Source: Paroedura picta (lineage: Eukaryota; Chordata; Lepidosauria; Squamata; Gekkonidae). From it: 64,000 bases of DNA. This document shows positions 59,701-64,000 of the stretch, in pieces (position 1 is the first letter of the stretch; every line of letters begins with the position of its first letter). Below the pieces are notes generated by a model. It searched no databases and was not told where the DNA came from. It was given only the letters and a program-made list of their open reading frames with translations. The stretch lies in assembly GCF_049243985.1 (NCBI RefSeq), contig NC_135386.1:17204202-17268201 (forward strand). The letters run 5' to 3'. Both the position numbers and the translations under genes were made by a program.

Positions 59701-62700
59701 AGCCTAACCTATCTCACAGGAGAAAGGAAGGGAAAGTGATTGTAAGCCACTTTGAGACTCCTTCGGCTAGTGACAAGTGGGGTATAAAAACCAGCTCTAT
59801 TTTTTCGGTTGCAGCTGCTGTAGCTGAAGTAGCTCTCTTAAAATTCACGCCGCTAATCAGATCACCAGTGGCCAATCAGAAGTCCCGCTGGGCGCAAGCC
59901 CTGCCAGGCCCCGCCCATTTCCCCAAAACCCTGTTTTCCTTTGCAAGTGTGATAAGATGTTCCCTACCCCACCTTGCTGCCTCCCCTTCCTTCCCCAACC
60001 CAGCCTCTCCTCCAAGCATCTCACCTACTAACGAGAGCATGGCAGCTTTGGACTTCACAGATCCCGCATCGTTGCTCGTCTTGCAAGAATACCGGCCAGC
60101 TTGGTTCATTTTCAAGTTCTTTAACACCAAGGTGCCCTTGTACTTGTAGAGCGAAGGGTCCAGCAAAGTGTCGTTGTGGAACCTGGCAGAACGTCGGGAA
60201 TATGGATTTCAAAATATGAGATTGTGCTCTTCTCTCCCCCGCCCCATTTTGGCCTGATGCGGATGACCCAAGTTAGCTGGATCTCGTCATATCTCAGAAG
60301 CTAAGCAGGGCCAGTCCCGGTTAGTGCTTGGGTGGGAGACCACCAAGAGAAATCCAGGGTTGTGAGGCAGATGCAGGCCAGGGTAGACCATCTCTGAATG
60401 CCTCCTGCCTTGGACACCTTATGGGGCCATCGTAAGTCTGACCACCACCCAGGAGCAAACGACACCCAGCGTCTTTCCTTCATTTCCTTACCAAAGATAT
60501 TGTTCCGGGGCCGGATCTCCACCAGCTTCGCAGCAGAAAGCGACGCTCTGTCCCTCTCTTCGGACCTTGTCCTCCGGGTGCTTTGTCACGTACGGTTTGT
60601 CTGAGGGGAGAAACGGATGGCCCTTGAAGACGACGTGGAAAAGCCCGCAGTTTCCAAATCATGACGTGGATGCATCTGTTCCAAATTTCTTCCCAGGCCT
60701 GGTTCAAGACCCTGGGCTGGATCCTGCTAGCTTTTCTGCTGGTGAGAGATGGGGGTCCTTTTGACCTCTCCAAAAGCTACGTCAGGGATCATAGGAGCTA
60801 CGGGGACAAATGTCATGGAGGACAGCAGGGAACTGGGCATGAGGAGGGTAAAATTCAGCTTAAGGTTTTCACCTTCCAGGCCTGGGTCCACCTAAAGGAA
60901 CCACCTTCTCCCGTATTGACCTGCTCATTCTAAATTCGATGTACGGAGCCTTCCTACGGGAAGAGCTGAATTCCAGTCCAGACACCCACAAAAATATCCA
61001 TGCTTTTTGAGATTCGAAGCTTTGGTATTTAACAAAAGGCGTGTTCACTCTCAAAAGCTTGGCCTCTGGACATCCTGTTGACCTCCCAAATGGTACTGGA
61101 TTCAAATCCAGATGCTCTCCTGCTCATTAACTTGACTCTAGAGTAGCGGCATCTAATCTGGAGAACCCCCAAAAGCTTATTCTCACCCCAAAATGTGTCA
61201 GCCTCTAAGGCACCTCTAAGCTTTTACCAGTTGTCACCTTTTGTCACACAATTGCTTAGGTGGCCTGTGTAATGCATCATAGAAGTTTTAGTTCAAACTC
61301 CACAGGTCTTATATAGTCGGGTGGGTATATCTCCTGCTGTTCTAGCCACCCCAGCGTGGCCAAGATGAAAGAAGAACAGCTGGTTTTTGTACCCCGCTTT
61401 TTACTACACAAAGGAGTCTCCAAGCGGCTTACAGTCGCCTACGCTTCCTCTCTCCTGACACCCTGGGAAGTAGGTGACGCTGAGAGAGCTCTGAGAGAAC
61501 TGGGTCAGTGCTCAAGGTCACCTATCTGGCTACACATGGAGGAAAAGTGGGCAATCAAACCCGGCTGTCTGGATTAGAGGCTGCCACTCTTAACCACTAC
61601 ACCAGAAACACTGCGGGGCCACCTCAAATTCAACAGCTTCATGCAAATGCACAAAACAGCTCTTTACCAGCTTTCTTCAAGCGGACGTGGACCGAGGAGG
61701 ACCCCCGAGGGCTCTCGGGCACAGTGACCAAGGCCGTCCTGTATTTCGGCTTCTTGACCTGCAGAACGGCCTGGCCGTCGAGACACACTCCAGGGACCCG
61801 GAACGTCCCGTCCCCGTCAGAGACCGTTAACAGCTTTGGCGTCGCGGCTTGTAGGTAGATGGCCGCGCCAGCAGCCGGAGCTCCATTGGGCAGGGAGACT
61901 TTCCCATGGAGTACGTGGTCCTCGCACATGCACGCATCGCATTCTGCATTCACACGCCCCGTGGAGCAAGTCAGGCTGCAAACTGGAGGGGAGGGAGAGG
62001 AGCATCTGAGCGATTATTTTCTTCGTAACCCGTAAAAAGGTTTTTTTGGGGAAGGACAATGATTCTTCTTGTGCTTTCCCTGACAGGAACTTCTAAGTAT
62101 TAAATAAAAATACATGGAAATTCCCCTTCACGCAAAGAGTGTTTACATTCTCTGGGATTCCCCACCAGGGAATGCTGTGATAGCCACAGGAATAGATGGA
62201 CTCATGGAGGAGAACTCTGTCACTGGTGACTGAAGGGAACCTCCACATTCAGAGGCAGTCCACCTCTGAATTCTGGAGCCAGGAGGCAATATCAGGGGGA
62301 AATCCTTGCTTCTCTGCCCAGGAACTGTTTGGCCCCTGTGTGAGACAGGATGCTGGGCTAGATGGACCCCTGGTCTGATCCAGCAGGGCTCTTCCTTTTG
62401 TTCCCCTCCCACAGTCCTGATACAAGCTGGAGCCCCAGATGCGAGTTATTTAAAACCACAGGAGCTCAGTGCAAACAACTCCTCACCCTTGCCTGGTTTG
62501 ACCCTTAGACTGCCTCCGAATGGCACGACCTGGGCATTTGACCCTGCAGCAGCTCATCCACCAGGGGTGGGGGTGGGGGAGTCACCTGAGCAAGGGGGTC
62601 CCATGCAGCGCCGTCCTTCCTCGCTCACTTCTTGGCAGCGAGGGTCTTGGAGGCTTTCCACCAGGCAGTTCCTGGTCCGAATCTGGACCCCGGCTTGGTC

Positions 62701-64000
62701 GCATTTGGCAGAACATTCGCTCCATTTTGACCACGACGACCACAACACTCTGGAGTCCTGCGGCAAAGAGCCTGACAAGGGGGATTGTAGACACATTACT
62801 GAGGACTTGACTCATGAATTCAGGAGGAGAGAACACAAAGCACGCCAGCTTTAGACCAACGTTCAAATCCAGGGGCACCTTTAAGACCTAGAAAGTTTAA
62901 TTCTGGGTATAAGCCTTTGTATGCATGCACCCTTTCTCTGATACCCTGAAATGTATCGATGCATCTGAAGGTGTGCATGTGGGTCTCCAAGGTGCCCCTG
63001 GACTTTGTTCTGTTGCTTCAGACCAAAATGGTGCCCCACCCAAATCTACGATAAGCTCTGCTTTCTTCTTAAACATGCTTGCTGGATATTACAAGTAACT
63101 CTGTTGACTGCCAGTTGAATTGCTTTTGGAGCTCTTCCCAGCCTTCTTGGATTTTCACCAAGCACCTTTCCTACAAAACTAACCCAGATAACCTCTTTAA
63201 ATGTAATTTTATTTTTCAAGCCCATGGGCAGATGGAATCGTTCCTTGTGTAGAACAGGTTGCCACTAGGTTGGGTAGGCCTGTTTTGACCAGCATGCCAG
63301 GTACGGTTGCCAACGCTGGTTTGGATCACCCCTGGAACATTGGATGGGGAGCCAAGGAAGGGCACATCAGGTATATCAACCTCAGCTATGTCAACCTTCT
63401 ACAAGTTCTGTCAGGTAGGACTTCCACCTTCTACAGGTTCTTTCCTCTGAGGTAGGACTTCAACTTTCTGCAAGTTCTCTCCACTCATGTAGGATTTTAG
63501 CCTTCTACAAGTTCTCTCAAGTAGGACTTTACCATTCTACAAGTTCAACTACAACTTTCTACAAGTTCTATCCTCTCAGAGAGGACTTCCACCTTCTACA
63601 AGTTCTCTTTCAACCTTCCACCCTCCACAAGTTCTCTCCTGTAAGCCTCATTCAGGTAGGTCTTTCATAGTTCATGGACCACACCAGAAACCCTACTCTG
63701 CATGCCAAGAATGGTCCCACCACTTACCTGCGGGGCACAAGAAGCGTATGGCATAATTCAAGCAGGTCTCCACCGAAGGCTGCTCCTTGTTCAGGCACCA
63801 GAACCCCTCCTGTGGACTGAAGTGGACCACCTGGCCCGTGCTGCCCGCAGGGATCCAGTCCGTCGTGCGGGCCTCGACACGGAAGGGCCTCGGGCACACC
63901 CTGTCGTGGTAATAAAACCGGATGGCGTCCAAACGCTCATAATCCCCATTTCCTCCTGGGTGGTCGATATTGAACCAAGCTGTCCAGACGCTCTGACCTG
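56786..64000 (-). CDS. CILP: CILP, cartilage intermediate layer protein 1 (5' end missing)
   Basis: Six exons on the reverse strand: 64000(edge)-63728, 62771-62586, 61982-61668, 60600-60492, 60182-60025 and 59130-56786 (TGA). Together they give about 1,125 residues; human CILP is 1,184, so only the signal peptide and first residues are outside. The order is a WxxW/mucin-like domain (AWFNIDHPGGNGDYERL), a TSP type-1 repeat (WSSWSKWSECSAKCDQAG), a Cys-rich and carboxypeptidase-regulatory-like segment (ECDACMCEDHVLHGKV), an Ig-like domain split over two exons (VAFCCEA ... AGRYSCKTSNDAG), and a large C-terminal exon. The latter holds a furin-type site RRRGKR before EERTFLVGN and the conserved PFNEDDPMSWTEDYMAWWPK. 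CILP is secreted into cartilage matrix and cleaved in two; it binds TGF-beta and IGF-1. High match to human CILP1 favours CILP over CILP2. Confidence 0.96.
59565..59800 (+). repeat. tRNA-type SINE in CILP intron
   Basis: It runs from GCCGGTGTGATGTAATGGTT to the GTAAGCCACTTTGAGACTCC, GTGGGGTATAAAAACCAGCTC end. It lies between CILP exons 59130 and 60025. Confidence 0.8.
60275..60390 (+). repeat. 5S-rRNA-derived SINE in CILP intron
   Basis: GATCTCGTCATATCTCAGAA, then GCTAAGCAGGGCCAG and GCTTGGGTGGGAGACCACC, follow 5S rRNA order and spacing closely. This is the clearest 5S-like head in the window. Confidence 0.85.
61355..61610 (-). repeat. tRNA-type SINE, reverse, in CILP intron
   Basis: The 3' end comes first (AGAAGAACAGCTGGTTTTTG, TACCCCGC) and the tRNA-like head last (CTCTTAACCACTACACCAG). 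It ends about 55 bp from the CILP exon at 61668. Confidence 0.8.
62860..63025 (-). repeat. Interspersed amniote repeat, hairpin-like copy
   Basis: Two inverted halves: AAATCCAGGGGCACCTTTAA, GACC at the left and GGTCTCCAAGGTGCCCCTGG at the right. This is the same family as 42000-42420 and 52108-52308, in the CILP intron between 62771 and 63728. Confidence 0.6.
63390..63665. repeat. CILP: Minisatellite in CILP intron
   Basis: About eight imperfect units of roughly 30-36 bp share ACTTCCACCTTCTACAAGTT, CTCTCCTC and a connecting AGGTAGGA. Units vary by small deletions. The array ends about 60 bp from the donor of the CILP exon 63728-64000. Confidence 0.85.

Noticed and set aside
60275-60350. 5S rRNA gene
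   Set aside because: Only the promoter-bearing part resembles 5S and it runs into a SINE body, with several diverged copies nearby.

Overview
This window is vertebrate nuclear DNA, almost certainly from a squamate reptile (lizard or relative). Split genes with GT-AG introns encode proteins that align over their length with human orthologues. The repeat background is squamate-like: 5S-rRNA-derived SINEs of the 5S-Sauria type, tRNA-derived SINEs, CR1 and L2 tails, palindromic hAT MITEs and abundant microsatellites. No bacterial, organellar or CRISPR signal was seen.

Eight protein genes are present, all members of the human 15q22.31 neighbourhood. In order they are CLPX (+, 5' end outside the window, exons from 628 to 9104), PDCD7 (+, 12575-16288), UBAP1L (+, 21145-27945), KBTBD13 (-, single exon 30053-31414), RASL12 (+, 35014-40592), SLC51B (-, 43516-45539), MTFMT (+, 49365-54988) and CILP (-, 56786 to beyond 64000). 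I placed exons by matching splice sites and reading phase to remembered human proteins. Every junction given keeps the reading frame open, so all eight genes look functional.

The genes do not form one pathway. CLPX and MTFMT act in mitochondria (protein unfolding; formylation of initiator Met-tRNA). PDCD7 is a minor-spliceosome U11/U12 protein, UBAP1L is an ESCRT-I-like ubiquitin-binding protein and KBTBD13 is a muscle Kelch adaptor for CUL3. RASL12 is a small GTPase, SLC51B is the beta subunit of the bile-acid exporter, and CILP is a cartilage matrix protein. CpG-rich islands sit at the PDCD7 and MTFMT starts. KBTBD13 and RASL12 are head to head; UBAP1L/KBTBD13, RASL12/SLC51B and MTFMT/CILP converge.

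Main points for a second look: (1) relative to the human order as I recall it, the seven genes CLPX to MTFMT are inverted as a block, putting MTFMT rather than CLPX beside CILP; (2) UBAP1L is about 588 residues against about 381 in human, partly because its large exon carries an in-frame 222-bp (74-residue) tandem repeat; (3) two palindromic hAT MITEs carry perfect 8-bp target duplications; (4) one interspersed repeat has formed head-to-tail arrays at three separate places. I found no gene system that looks entirely new.
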